Assembly: GCF_916618915.1 (NCBI RefSeq)
Contig: NZ_CAKAKE010000001.1
Location: 3,083,001-3,147,000 of the forward strand
Length of the DNA stretch: 64,000 bases
Direction of reading: 5' to 3'
Source of the DNA: Stenotrophomonas sp. Marseille-Q4652
GTDB taxonomy: Bacteria; Pseudomonadota; Gammaproteobacteria; Xanthomonadales; Xanthomonadaceae
The translations under genes and the position numbers were made by a program. Positions 40,901-49,299 of this stretch are shown piece by piece (position 1 is the stretch's first letter; every line of letters starts with the position of its first letter). The notes below the pieces were generated by a model that saw nothing but the letters and a program-made list of their open reading frames with translations, did not search any database and was not told where the DNA came from.

Positions 40901-41410
40901 AGCACGGCCAGCTCGCCGCTGGACGACTACCGCCGCTTCTTCCGCTTCGAGGTGCAGATCCGCCAGGACGAGCGCGTGGTCGGCAGCCTCAGCGAGCGCA
41001 TGCGCTCGGGCTCCGGTGGCGAGCACCGCGCGCCGCTGTACGTGATCGCTGGCGCCGCGCTGGCTGCGGCCTACGGCAAGACCGAGGCACAGCCCGGCGG
41101 CATGGGCCTGATCCTGCTGGACGAGTTCGGCGACAAGATCGACGCGCAGAACGCGCGTGCCACCACCAACTACCTGCGTTCGCTGGGCCTGCAGCTGGTG
41201 GTCGCCGCGCCGGATACCGCGCAGGGCACCCTGTCGGGCGTGCTGGACAGCTACATCGAGCTGTTCCGCGATGGCGACCTGCTGCAGGCCGAGCGCATCG
41301 AGGTCACCCAGGCCGCGCGCACGCTGCTGCTGTCCGACCAGTTCGACCTGCACCCGGAGTTGCTGGTCGAGGAAACCGCGCGCATTGAACGTGAGCAGGC
41401 GGTGACCTGA
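37979..41410 (+). CDS. MksB/JetC-like SMC ATPase
   Basis: An 1143-aa SMC-superfamily ATPase. Walker A APNGAGKSA is at residues 30-38. Two long coiled-coil arms (about 240-420 and 640-900) flank a hinge-like region (about 470-620, around VTDSSWQHAIEGYLRSNVEALLI). The C-terminal ATPase half has the signature GSGSGGEHRAPLY near 1010 and Walker B GLILLDEFGDKID near 1040. This is the MukB-like short type found in MksB and in Wadjet JetC. It would use ATP to extrude DNA loops. No JetD/MksG TOPRIM nuclease gene follows: the next gene, gloA, runs convergently after 95 bases. Confidence 0.88.
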   Translation: MQLLERIHLVQFFLFEAQSLQLDPTSAIIAPNGAGKSALLDALQIVLLGGDRSRIRFNAQAGGSHRARTIRDYCLGVFRSGDEGRKRRTATTYISLVFRDQESGQPLTVGIALGASADEPDHRVHGLYLLPGVALELDEHLEHVNGKELPLAWNSFRELIARRCKEAGEKPELHTASERFLRDLLTRLRASPSATPDINAYRKAFLNALNLQRVEDVDLFVRTLVAEDRPTDIARFRALLDSFRQIMVKIEQVKQRIESAEGVERQYAKVAAQAARAASARALAAEYARDLYGEQLDQAEADVASAETYLADTRRALADTRVERDTLREEHGRANARLQGTQGYGEQAQLDELAGRDRERLAQLKKDLLREVGFVREQFRQVQALGLDSIDVDALDAARQEWDVWHAELSALAAEDALPWTPEQLFARARQAVQAVAPLREAVDRHARQCHAIHDKARDALATARQNQKRLAAGQAELNPDTVRLMSYLREEGIDARPVCDLVRVTDSSWQHAIEGYLRSNVEALLIPDKDEERAVRLYRGLSGGRSVYGVKLALSSHARNSRGADKPAEGSVAALLEGVNADALAFLRRQLGELRCVDTEAQLVASRQGLTRDGLLARGGSIERLRLPAAGDLRIGASDNRARLRVLHEEIESAETALRQIEPQLRRADDCQRGLARLADADAVAQSLHERALEHRQVGERYRSGQQSRQAALDPDLLRLSEAVRELGLQLTACEQRADALVGQEAVAAATLERARALFEGLRQQEELIARRAVEAFADADVDPNRVERQREELDEKYPSLEERAQRCEERARDADAQLARLLPEAWSALAQYARDHGLELDFEAADWRPASTLLQRELTQLRDTELVQYDAEAKQAYATAVETFRSGVASTLYDNFTRLKAQIATLNRTLRASPVFSNNERYQFHYEVVPEFRELHRFIQRAADVGGEDNLFGSAGEVPEAFRALVEDKVSASTASSPLDDYRRFFRFEVQIRQDERVVGSLSERMRSGSGGEHRAPLYVIAGAALAAAYGKTEAQPGGMGLILLDEFGDKIDAQNARATTNYLRSLGLQLVVAAPDTAQGTLSGVLDSYIELFRDGDLLQAERIEVTQAARTLLLSDQFDLHPELLVEETARIEREQAVT

Positions 41411-41449
41411 GACCGGTGCGCGTCACTGGTTGACGCGCGCCGGGAAGAC

Positions 41450-41498
41450 GGTGATGCCGGCCATGCAGGCATCACCGCGGCCACGGGATTCCCGTGGC
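41450..41498. terminator. Two tandem hairpins between convergent genes
   Basis: GGTGATGCC/GGCATCACC (41450-41476) and GCCACGGG/CCCGTGGC (41480-41498) are perfect stems of 9 and 8 bp between the SMC gene and gloA. Neither has a T-run, so they may act with Rho or as mRNA 3' ends rather than as classical terminators. Confidence 0.5.
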
Positions 41499-41505
41499 AC
41501 CGCCA

Positions 41506-42030
41506 TCAGCGCTGGGTGTTGGAGATGATCTCCACCCAATAGCCGTCCGGGTCCTTGATGAAGGCCAGGTTCTTCATGCGGCCGTCGGTCAGGCGCTTCT
41601 GGAACGGCACGTCCAGCTGCTCGAAGCGGGCACAGGCGGCCTCGATGTCCGGCACCGACACGCAGATGTGGCCGAAGCCGCGCGGGTCGCTGTTGCCGTC
41701 GTGGTAGACCTTGCCGTCCTGGTTCTCGGTGCCGTGGTTGTGGGTCAGCTCCAGCACGCCGGGGATGCCGGCCATCCACAGTCGGCGCTCTTCATCGCCG
41801 GCCGGGATGCGGGTGCCTGCCGGCAGCAGGGCCAGGAAGTACAGGCTGAACTCGGCTTCGGGGAAGTCGCGGTGGTCGATCAGCTGGAAGCCGAGCACGC
41901 GGGTGTAGAAATCCAGCGAGGCGCGGATGTCCTTGACCCGCAGCATGGTGTGGTTGAACACGAAGCCGGTGGTTTCGGCCGGCGGCTGCGCAGCCACGCC
42001 GGGCTGCTGGCGGATGGCATCAAGGCTCAT
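41506..42030 (-). CDS. gloA: Lactoylglutathione lyase (glyoxalase I)
   Basis: A 174-aa metalloenzyme that converts the hemithioacetal of methylglyoxal and glutathione to S-lactoylglutathione. The metal ligand regions are FNHTMLRVKD (His), LELTHNHG (Glu), GFGHICVSV (His) and YWVEII (Glu). The long ENQDGKVYHDGNSDPRGFGH loop marks the longer glyoxalase I class, which includes Zn-activated enzymes such as the human one, rather than the short Ni-type E. coli form. ATG 42030 (MSLDAIRQQ) is chosen over an upstream Arg/Pro-rich extension. Confidence 0.93.
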   Translation of the reverse strand: MSLDAIRQQPGVAAQPPAETTGFVFNHTMLRVKDIRASLDFYTRVLGFQLIDHRDFPEAEFSLYFLALLPAGTRIPAGDEERRLWMAGIPGVLELTHNHGTENQDGKVYHDGNSDPRGFGHICVSVPDIEAACARFEQLDVPFQKRLTDGRMKNLAFIKDPDGYWVEIISNTQR

Positions 42031-42147
42031 CACGGTTTCCTTCAATGGGGGATGGCCAATTCTAGGTGCGCGGCGCGGATGTCGCACCCGCGGTGCCCTG
42101 TCTGCGGCATTCCCGCCGCCGACACGCGGACGGCGGCGGGAGGCGGC

Positions 42148-43518
42148 TCAGAACCAGAAGCGCAGGCCGGCGACCCAGCGCGATTCGCGCGTGGCCAGGC
42201 CGGCATCGCGATGCAGTTTGGCGGTGTTGCCGAAACTGCGCTCGTGGACGAAGCCGATGTAGGGCGCGACGTGCCGGCCGAGCTGGTAACGCAGCCGCAA
42301 TCCAGCCTCGACCTGCGACAGGCCGCTGCCGATGCCACGTTGCCGGTCATTGTCGGCCACCAGGTTGATCTCGAGGCTGGGCTGCAGGACCAGCGCGTTG
42401 GTCAGCAGCAGCGAGTATTCGGCCTCGAACTCGAGTTCGGCTCTGCGCGTGCCGCCCAGGTAGCCGGTGGCAGCGATCTCGAACTTGTAGGGCGCCAGCC
42501 CCTGCACGCCGATCGCTGCGCGGGTCAGGCCAGGGCCGTCGCCCCCGTCGTGGCGCACGCCGGCCACCACGTCCCACCACGGCGACACGGCGCGGCCGTA
42601 CAGCGCTTCGACCGACCAGTCCTGCAGGTGGCTGTCCTCGCGCTCGCCGTCGCTGCGCAGCCACAGCCGGTCGATGTCGCCGCCGAACCAGCCCTGCGCT
42701 TCCCAGGCCTGGCCACTGCCGTGGGCGTTGTCCCAGCCCTCGAGCCGGTCGAACACGACCAGCCTGTTGAAGGTCGGGGCGTGCTGCATCGAGTGCGCAT
42801 GCAGGGCCGGGAACGCGGCCGCGATGTCGTCGGCGGTCGGTACGGGGATGGGTTCGCGTGGTGCGCTGGTGGCGCCGTGCAAGTGGCTGTCATGGCCTCG
42901 ATGTTGCGGTTGTGTCGAAGTGCCGTGTCCGGCGTGGGCACCGGCGCTGTTCGCGGCATGGCCAGCGTGCCCGGAGTGGGCGGCATGCGGATCTTCCGCA
43001 GCCGCGGCATGCCCGCCATGCATCGCATGCGGATCCTGCCCGGCAGCGCGGCCATGGTCCTGGTGCGGATCGGCATCCTTATTGCCAGTGATGTTATGCG
43101 CATGCGGTTGCGTAGCGGGGAGCGCAGCCTGATCCGTGGTGGTCGCAGTTGCAGGCGACTCCGTGGCCGCCGTAGGCGCATGGGAGGCGTCGTGGTGCAT
43201 CGCATGGTCCGCATGCCCGTCCGTCACCGGAATGGCGTGCCGGGCATGTGCGGCATGTTCGTCGCCTTGTGCCTGCACTTCCTCGTGACCGGCGTGCTGC
43301 GGAGTCGCCTGCATGTTGGGCGCGGCACCGTGCTGCGCGTGGTGCCCGGCATGGGGATCGGCGGGAGTGGCTGGCGACGCGGCGTGGCCGGTGTGCACAG
43401 CGTCCTGCCGCGCCTGCGGAGCGACGGCATGGCCCGCGTGCGCGGGATGATCCTGCGCGGCCGCCACACCGCTGGCGGCCAGGGCGAGGGAGAGCAGGGA
43501 AGGAGTCAGCGCCTTCAT
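42148..43518 (-). CDS. copB: Copper-resistance outer-membrane protein CopB with His-rich repeats
   Basis: A 456-aa CopB/PcoB-type protein. It has a signal peptide (MKALTPSLLSLALAASGVAAA) and a very long His/Ala/Met-rich region of about 200 residues (about 22-220) with repeats such as HAGH, HAMHGGHAAA and HAAHSGHAGHA. A C-terminal porin-like barrel follows (GWFGGDIDRLWLRSDGE, KFEIAATGYLGG, LRLRYQLGRHVAPYIGFVHERSFG, ending LRFWF). CopB is thought to bind copper and allow its passage across or sequestration at the outer membrane. The His-rich part is an obvious copper sponge. ATG 43518 overlaps the copA stop as ATGA, so the two are coupled. Confidence 0.92.
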   Translation of the reverse strand: MKALTPSLLSLALAASGVAAAQDHPAHAGHAVAPQARQDAVHTGHAASPATPADPHAGHHAQHGAAPNMQATPQHAGHEEVQAQGDEHAAHARHAIPVTDGHADHAMHHDASHAPTAATESPATATTTDQAALPATQPHAHNITGNKDADPHQDHGRAAGQDPHAMHGGHAAAAEDPHAAHSGHAGHAANSAGAHAGHGTSTQPQHRGHDSHLHGATSAPREPIPVPTADDIAAAFPALHAHSMQHAPTFNRLVVFDRLEGWDNAHGSGQAWEAQGWFGGDIDRLWLRSDGEREDSHLQDWSVEALYGRAVSPWWDVVAGVRHDGGDGPGLTRAAIGVQGLAPYKFEIAATGYLGGTRRAELEFEAEYSLLLTNALVLQPSLEINLVADNDRQRGIGSGLSQVEAGLRLRYQLGRHVAPYIGFVHERSFGNTAKLHRDAGLATRESRWVAGLRFWF

Positions 43519-45278
43519 GCCTCGATCCTCACTTCGCGCATCATCCCCGCTTCCATGTGGTACAGCAGGTGGCAGTGGAAGGCCCAGCGGCCCAGCGCGT
43601 CGGCGCGCACGCGATAGCTGCGGCGCGTGCCAGGCGGCATGTCGATGGTGTGCTTGCGCAGCTGGAAGTTGCCGTCGGCATCCTCCAGGTCGCTCCACAC
43701 GCCGTGCAGATGGATGGGGTGGGTCATCATCGTGTCGTTCACCAGCACGATGCGCAGGCGCTCGCCGTAGTTCATGCGCACCGGTTCGGCCCCGGCGAAC
43801 GGGATGCCATCGAAGTTCCAGGCGAACTTTTCCATGTGCCCGGTCAGGTGCAGCTCGATCTCGCGCCCGGGCTCGCGGCCGTCCGGATCGTCGAACAGCG
43901 AATGCATGTCGGCATAGCGCAGAACCCTGCGGCCGTTGTCGCGCAGGCCGATACCCGGGTCGTCCAGCCGCGGCGAGGTGGCATTGCTGCGCATGTCCAC
44001 CAGTGGGTTGCCGTACTCGCTGGGCGGATGGTTGGGTGCGCTCGCACCCTTGTTTCCATGGCCGGCATGGGCGTCGTGCGTGCCGTGCCCGCCCTGTGGC
44101 ATCGGCATCGCATGGCCGCCACCGTGGTCATGGGCCATGTCGGCCATGGTCAGCAGCGGGCGTGGATCCAGCGCCGGCACCGGCGCCTGCAGGCCGTGGC
44201 GCACGGCCAGGGTGCCGCAGGCATGGCCGGTGCGGCCCATGTCCTGGGCGAAGATCGTGAAGGCGTCCTGGCCGCTGGGTTCGACGATCACGTCGAAGGT
44301 CTCGGCCACCGCGATGCGGAACTCCTCCACCGACACCGGGTGGATGTACTGGCCGTCGGCGGCGACCACGGTCATCTTCAGGCCCGGAATGCGCACGTCG
44401 AAGTAGGTCATCGCCGCGCCGTTGATGAAACGCAGCAGCACCTTCTCGCCGGGACGGAACAGGCCGGTCCAGTTGCCGGCCGGGGTGGTGCCGTTGAGCA
44501 GGTAGGTGTAGGTGTTGGCGTTGATGTCGGAGATGTCGGTGGGCGTCATCCGCATCCGACCCCACATGCCGCGGTCGGCCAGGGTTTCGCGCAGGCCATC
44601 GCGGCGCGCGTCCCGGAAGAAGTCGCCGACCGTGCGCTGGTAGGTGTTGTCCAGCATCGGCATCTTCTTCATGCGCCGGTGCAGCGCGGCCGGATCCAGG
44701 TCTGTCCAGTCCGACAGCAGCACCACGTGCTCGCGGTCGAAGTGGTAGGGCGGCGGTTCGAGTGGATCGACAATCAGTGCGCCGTACAGGCCGGCCTGTT
44801 CCTGGAACAGCGAATGGCTGTGGTACCAGTACGTGCCGGACTGGCGCAGCTGGAAGCGGTACTGAAAGGCCTCGCCCGGGGCGATGCCGTCGAAACTCAG
44901 GCCGGGCACGCCATCCATGTTGGCCGGCAGCAGGATGCCGTGCCAGTGCAGCGATGTCATTTCATCGGTGAGCGTGTTGGCCACGCGGAGGTTGACCGTG
45001 TCGCCCTCGCGCAGGCGCAGGGTCGGCGCCGGCAGCGAGCCGTTGACGGTGATGGCACCGCGCGCGCGGCCGGTGAAGTCCACCAGCGAACGGCCGATGG
45101 AAAGGTCCAGCTCGGTGCCGCGCAGTTCCAGCGGGCTGCCGGCCCGCGGTGGTGCGGCGAAGGCGTCGGTCGCGCGCCACAGGCCGCTGCCGGCGACCAC
45201 GCCGCCCAGTGCCAGGCCCTGTACGAAGCGGCGGCGCGAGATCGTGCTGCGGGGATCGGAAAGGAAATCGGAAGACAT
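43515..45278 (-). CDS. copA: Periplasmic multicopper oxidase CopA
   Basis: A 587-aa Tat-exported multicopper oxidase that oxidises and detoxifies Cu(I). The twin-arginine signal is SRRRFVQGLALGG (residues about 12-24). Copper-ligand blocks are LHWHGILLP, TYWYHSHSLFQEQAGLYG, HPIHLHGVW and the type 1 centre AFHCHLLYHMEAGMM. A Met/His-rich insert (MADMAHDHGGGHAMPMPQGGHGTHDAHAGHGNK) near residues 395-430 is typical of CopA, which stores extra copper. A CAGGAG ribosome site precedes ATG 45278. The order is copL-copA-copB on the minus strand. Confidence 0.94.
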   Translation of the reverse strand: MSSDFLSDPRSTISRRRFVQGLALGGVVAGSGLWRATDAFAAPPRAGSPLELRGTELDLSIGRSLVDFTGRARGAITVNGSLPAPTLRLREGDTVNLRVANTLTDEMTSLHWHGILLPANMDGVPGLSFDGIAPGEAFQYRFQLRQSGTYWYHSHSLFQEQAGLYGALIVDPLEPPPYHFDREHVVLLSDWTDLDPAALHRRMKKMPMLDNTYQRTVGDFFRDARRDGLRETLADRGMWGRMRMTPTDISDINANTYTYLLNGTTPAGNWTGLFRPGEKVLLRFINGAAMTYFDVRIPGLKMTVVAADGQYIHPVSVEEFRIAVAETFDVIVEPSGQDAFTIFAQDMGRTGHACGTLAVRHGLQAPVPALDPRPLLTMADMAHDHGGGHAMPMPQGGHGTHDAHAGHGNKGASAPNHPPSEYGNPLVDMRSNATSPRLDDPGIGLRDNGRRVLRYADMHSLFDDPDGREPGREIELHLTGHMEKFAWNFDGIPFAGAEPVRMNYGERLRIVLVNDTMMTHPIHLHGVWSDLEDADGNFQLRKHTIDMPPGTRRSYRVRADALGRWAFHCHLLYHMEAGMMREVRIEA

Positions 45279-45387
45279 GCAGGCTCCTGCAGTGCCGGGG
45301 ATCAACCGGCCGGACGCCGCGACGATGCGCATGGCGTCCACGATGAAGGAAGGCGGCTGCCACGGGCAGCGCCGGCGAGCGGATCGC

Positions 45388-45807
45388 TCAGGCGGCGATG
45401 GGAGGCCGCACCGGCTCGGCGACCAGCGGCGCGCGGTGGCCAACCGGCGGCAGCGGCTGCCATTCGCGCGAGGGTACATGGGCCAGCAGCGGCAGCACCG
45501 GCGGCAGCATCAGGCTGGGCTGCGGCAGGCAGTCGCAGTGGCGGCTGTCGCTGCAGCCGGGCATAGGCGCGTCCGGCGTCGTGTCGTGAACGGCACCGGC
45601 ATCGTGGACAGTCATCGCCTCGTGGCAGGGCGCTTCATCGGTCGTCGCCGTCGCCACGGCTTCGACCGGCATCGCCATCACCGTCGCCGCCCACGCACCG
45701 GTCACCGCGTTGGCGACCAGCAGCAGGCACAGCAGCAGTCGTGGCAGCAGGTGGAGCAAGGCGGCACCGCGCGGCGAAGGACCGGCGCAGGATAACACCG
45801 GCTCCAT
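45388..45807 (-). CDS. copL: CopL-family metal-binding protein
   Basis: A 139-aa protein immediately upstream of copA (109-base gap), where CopL lies in xanthomonad copper operons. It has a signal-like hydrophobic segment (LLHLLPRLLLCLLLVANAVTGAWA) followed by a small Cys/His cluster (APCHEAM; PMPGCSDSRHCDCLPQ) and the ending PPVGHRAPLVAEPVRPPIAA typical of the family. In Xanthomonas, CopL is reported to be needed for copper-induced expression of copAB. ATG 45807 is used; two or three nearby starts are possible. Confidence 0.8.
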   Translation of the reverse strand: MEPVLSCAGPSPRGAALLHLLPRLLLCLLLVANAVTGAWAATVMAMPVEAVATATTDEAPCHEAMTVHDAGAVHDTTPDAPMPGCSDSRHCDCLPQPSLMLPPVLPLLAHVPSREWQPLPPVGHRAPLVAEPVRPPIAA

Positions 45808-45841
45808 ACGCCCGCCGCCGGCCGTGCATGGCTGGCGCAAG

Positions 45842-45847
45842 TAGAAT
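45842..45847 (+). promoter_or_regulatory. Candidate -10 element of the Cds1-like gene
   Basis: TAGAAT lies 28 bases before the ATG at 45876. A -35 is not obvious. The region is also the divergent leader of copL. Confidence 0.35.
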
Positions 45848-45875
45848 GGCGGGGTTTCCTTGGAAGTCCTGATGC

Positions 45876-46997
45876 ATGTCCCAGCGTGAATGGGTGGCGG
45901 CGTCCATCCGCAAGATCGAGGCCGACTTCAACCGTTCGGCCGACACCCACCTGATCCCGATGGAACTGCCGGGCTTTCCCGGCATCGATGTCTACTTCAA
46001 GGACGAATCCAGCCATCCCACCGGTAGCCTGAAGCACCGCCTGGCGCGCTCGCTGTTCCTGTACGCGCTGGCCAATGGCTGGCTGCGCGAAGGCTGTCCG
46101 GTGATCGAGGCCTCCAGCGGTTCGACCGCGGTGTCCGAGGCGTATTTCGCCCGCCTGCTGGGCCTGCCGTTCATCGCGGTGATCCCGGCCAGCACCTCGC
46201 CGGAGAAGATCGCCGCGATCGAGTTCCACGGCGGCCGCTGCCACCTGGTCGAGCGCGCCTGCGACCTGAACTGCGAATCGGAGAAGCTGGCGAGGGAAAC
46301 CGGCGGCCACTTCATGGACCAGTTCACCTACGCCGAACGGGCCACCGACTGGCGCGCCAACAACAACATCGCCGAATCCATCTTCAAGCAGATGGCCGAG
46401 GAGCCGCATCCAGTGCCGGAATGGATCGTATGCAGCCCGGGCACCGGCGGTACCGCCGCCACCCTCGGTCGCTACGTCAGCTACCGCCGCCATGAGACGT
46501 TGATCCTGTGCGCGGATCCGGAAGTGTCGGTGTTCTACGACGGCTACTGCGCGGCGCTGGCCGGGCAGCCGTGGCGCGAGCTGACCTGCAGCGGCGGCTC
46601 GCGGGTGGAAGGCATCGGCCGGCCGCGGGTGGAATCCAGCTTCATCCCGACCTGTGTCGACGCCATGGTCAAGGTGCCCGACGCGCTGAGCCTGGCGGCG
46701 ATGCGCCATGTCAGCGCCACCCTCGGCCGGCGCGTGGGCGGCTCCACCGGCACCAACTTCATCGGCGTGCTGCAGGTGGCGCAGCTGATGCAGGCGGCCG
46801 GCCGCAGCGGCTCGATCGTCACCATCCTGTGCGACTCGGGCGACCGTTACGCGCACAGCTACTACGACCCGCAGTGGTACGTCCGCCATGGCATCGACGT
46901 GGCCGGCGCCGATGCGGCGGTGGCCGCCGCCGTGGCCGGGCAGGGCCTGCCGCCGCTGCCTTGTGCCTGGCTGCAGGCGTCGCCATATCAGGTGTGA
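45876..46997 (+). CDS. PLP-dependent cysteine synthase-family enzyme (Cds1-like)
   Basis: A 373-aa fold-type II PLP enzyme. The Schiff-base Lys is in [11 protein letters not shown], the substrate-binding loop is [25 protein letters not shown], and the phosphate-binding loop is [13 protein letters not shown]. The [13 protein letters not shown] form differs from CysK/CysM (TSGNTG) and matches the group containing mycobacterial Cds1, a cysteine desulfhydrase releasing H2S and pyruvate. Which direction it runs in this organism cannot be told. It is longer than CysK (about 320 aa). It is divergent from copL. Confidence 0.82.
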   Translation: MSQREWVAASIRKIEADFNRSADTHLIPMELPGFPGIDVYFKDESSHPTGSLKHRLARSLFLYALANGWLREGCPVIEASSGSTAVSEAYFARLLGLPFIAVIPASTSPEKIAAIEFHGGRCHLVERACDLNCESEKLARETGGHFMDQFTYAERATDWRANNNIAESIFKQMAEEPHPVPEWIVCSPGTGGTAATLGRYVSYRRHETLILCADPEVSVFYDGYCAALAGQPWRELTCSGGSRVEGIGRPRVESSFIPTCVDAMVKVPDALSLAAMRHVSATLGRRVGGSTGTNFIGVLQVAQLMQAAGRSGSIVTILCDSGDRYAHSYYDPQWYVRHGIDVAGADAAVAAAVAGQGLPPLPCAWLQASPYQV

Positions 46998-47034
46998 TCC
47001 CGGCTGGTCCGGGCATGCATTGACGGAGATTCCG

Positions 47035-49059
47035 ATGACCAACCCGCTGCTCGATTTTTCCGGCCTGCCGCCGTTTGACCAGATCCGCGCCGAGCACGTC
47101 GGCCCGGCCATCGACGAACTGCTGGCCCGCGCCGAAGCGGCGGTGAAGGCGGCCGAAACGGTGTCGCCGGTGAGCTGGGACAGCTTCGTGGTGCCGCTGG
47201 ACGACGCCACCGAGCGCCTGTACCGCGCCTGGGGCCAGGTCAGCCACCTGCAGGCCGTGGTCAATACCCCGGAGCTGCGCGAGGCCTACAACGCCAACCT
47301 GCCCAAGGTCACCCGCTTTGGCAGCGCGCTGGGCCAGAACCTGGCCCTGTTCGCCCAGTACAAGGCCTTGGCCGCCAGCGCCGAGGCCGCCGGCTACGAC
47401 GCGGCGCGGCGCAAGGTGCTGGACAACGCGCTGCGTGATTTCCGCCTCGGCGGCGCCGAGCTGGACGAGGCCGGCAAGGCCCGCTTCAGCGCGATCCGCG
47501 AGGACCTGTCCGCGCTGTCGGCTAAGTTCTCGCAGAACGTGCTGGACGCCACCGATGGCTTCGCCCTGTACGTCAGCGATGTCGCCGAACTGGCCGGCCT
47601 GCCGGCCGAGGTGGTTGCCGCCGCACGCGCCGCTGCGCAGAAGGACGGCAAGGATGGCTACAAGCTGACCCTGCAGATGCCGTGCTACCTGCCGGTGCAG
47701 ACCTACGCCGACAACCGCACGCTACGCGGGCAGCTGTACCGCGCCAATGCGGTGCGCGCCTCCGAATTCGGCGACGCCGCGCTGGACAACAGCGCCAACA
47801 TCGACCGCATCCTCGCCCTGCGTGCCGAGCTGGCCGCCCTGCTGGGCTTTGCCAGCTATGCCGACTACTCGGTGGCGACCAAGATGGCCGACACCCCGGA
47901 GCAGGTGCTGGCCTTCCTGCGCGATCTCGCCACGCGCGCGAATCCGCACGCCCAGCGCGACCGCGCCGAACTGGAAGCGTTCGCCCGCGACGAGCTGGGC
48001 CTGGCCGAACTGGAGGCCTGGGACCTGGCCTACGCCAGCGAGAAGCTCAAGCAGGCGCGCTACAGCTATTCCGAGCAGGAGGTGAAGCAGTACTTCACCG
48101 GGGACCGGGTGCTGGCCGGCCTGTTCGACGTGATCCAGCGCCTGTACGGCCTGCAGGTGCAGGCGGACAGCGCGCCGGTATGGCACCCGGACGTGCGCTT
48201 CTACCGGCTGGTGGACGCCAGCGGCGCGCTGGTCGGCCAGTTCTACCTGGACCTGTACGCGCGCGAAGGCAAGCGCGGTGGCGCGTGGATGGATGACTGC
48301 CGCAACCGCCGCGACCGCGCCGATGGCGTTCAGACGCCGCTGGTCTACCTTGTGTGCAACTTCGGCCGCGGCACCGACGGCAAGCCGGCGACCTTCAGCC
48401 ACAACGAGGTCACCACGCTGTTCCACGAGATGGGCCACGGCCTGCACCAGCTGCTGACCCGCGTCGGTGAGCTTGGCGTGGCTGGCATCAACGGCGTGGA
48501 ATGGGACGCGGTGGAACTGCCCAGCCAGTTCATGGAGAACTTCTGCTGGGAGTGGGAGCGGGTGCAGGCGATGACCGCGCACGTGGATACCGGTGAGCCG
48601 CTGCCGCGCGCGCTGTTCGATCGCATGCTGGCGGCCAGAAGCTACCAGAGCGGCATGTTCACCGTGCGCCAGCTCGAGTTCGGCCTGTTCGACATGCTGC
48701 TGCACAGCTGTTTCGATCCGGCCCGCGAAAACGTGCTGGAACTGCTCGAGCGCGTGCGCGACGAGGTCGCGGTGAACCGCCCGCCGTCGTGGAACCGCTT
48801 CCCGCACCAGTTCAGCCACATCTTCGCTGGCGGCTACGCGGCCGGTTACTACAGCTACAAGTGGGCCGAGGTGCTCAGCGCCGATGCCTACGCCGCTTTC
48901 GAGGAACAGCCCGACGCCCTTTCCGATACGGGCGCGCGCTTCCTGGCCGAGGTGCTGGCGCGGGGCGGCAGCCGCAGCGCGGCGGAGAACTTCCGCGCCT
49001 TCCGCGGGCGTGATCCGAAGATCGACGCGCTGCTGCGCCACAGCGGCATGGCTGCCTGA
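47035..49059 (+). CDS. prlC: Oligopeptidase A (M3 family zinc metallopeptidase)
   Basis: A 674-aa cytoplasmic thimet-type oligopeptidase that degrades short peptides, including cleaved signal peptides. The zinc motif is TLFHEMGHGLHQLL, with the third ligand Glu in the downstream GVEWDAVELPSQFMENFCWE. Late motifs SHIFAGGYAAGYYSYKWAEV and RGGSRSAAENFRAFRGRDPKIDALLRHSG are family hallmarks. ATG 47035 (MTNPLLDFSGLPPF) has GGAG upstream. It lies 37 bases after the Cds1-like gene and may share its transcript. PrlC versus Dcp cannot be fully separated; overall it fits PrlC/OpdA. Confidence 0.9.
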   Translation: MTNPLLDFSGLPPFDQIRAEHVGPAIDELLARAEAAVKAAETVSPVSWDSFVVPLDDATERLYRAWGQVSHLQAVVNTPELREAYNANLPKVTRFGSALGQNLALFAQYKALAASAEAAGYDAARRKVLDNALRDFRLGGAELDEAGKARFSAIREDLSALSAKFSQNVLDATDGFALYVSDVAELAGLPAEVVAAARAAAQKDGKDGYKLTLQMPCYLPVQTYADNRTLRGQLYRANAVRASEFGDAALDNSANIDRILALRAELAALLGFASYADYSVATKMADTPEQVLAFLRDLATRANPHAQRDRAELEAFARDELGLAELEAWDLAYASEKLKQARYSYSEQEVKQYFTGDRVLAGLFDVIQRLYGLQVQADSAPVWHPDVRFYRLVDASGALVGQFYLDLYAREGKRGGAWMDDCRNRRDRADGVQTPLVYLVCNFGRGTDGKPATFSHNEVTTLFHEMGHGLHQLLTRVGELGVAGINGVEWDAVELPSQFMENFCWEWERVQAMTAHVDTGEPLPRALFDRMLAARSYQSGMFTVRQLEFGLFDMLLHSCFDPARENVLELLERVRDEVAVNRPPSWNRFPHQFSHIFAGGYAAGYYSYKWAEVLSADAYAAFEEQPDALSDTGARFLAEVLARGGSRSAAENFRAFRGRDPKIDALLRHSGMAA

Positions 49060-49299
49060 CGGCGAGCTCGCGGCCGTGGCCGATGGAGTGCGCACGCCGC
49101 GCTAGTCCCACGGCCAGAGCCAGGCCACTACCTGCGCGCGGCGTGCCGCTTGCAGGTGGGCGGGCATGGTCCGCAGGCACGGCTGGAGGCACGAATTGAG
49201 CTGGATTTCGCCGGAATTGGAACGCAGCACGGGGTTGGTTCAAACAGCCCGTGGCAGACTGCTGGCCTTGCCCGAGACCCACTCCCTGCCGGGTTCGCC

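Noticed and set aside
37811..41353. A 1180-codon open frame on the minus strand opposite the SMC gene
   Set aside because: It is antisense to a clear SMC ATPase with intact motifs. Its translation is a Gln/His/Arg/Leu-rich shadow typical of GC-rich third-position bias, with no domain.
35912..41410. Calling the SMC operon a complete Wadjet defence system
   Set aside because: The JetD nuclease is not adjacent, and the flanks are housekeeping genes with no defence or mobile-element context.
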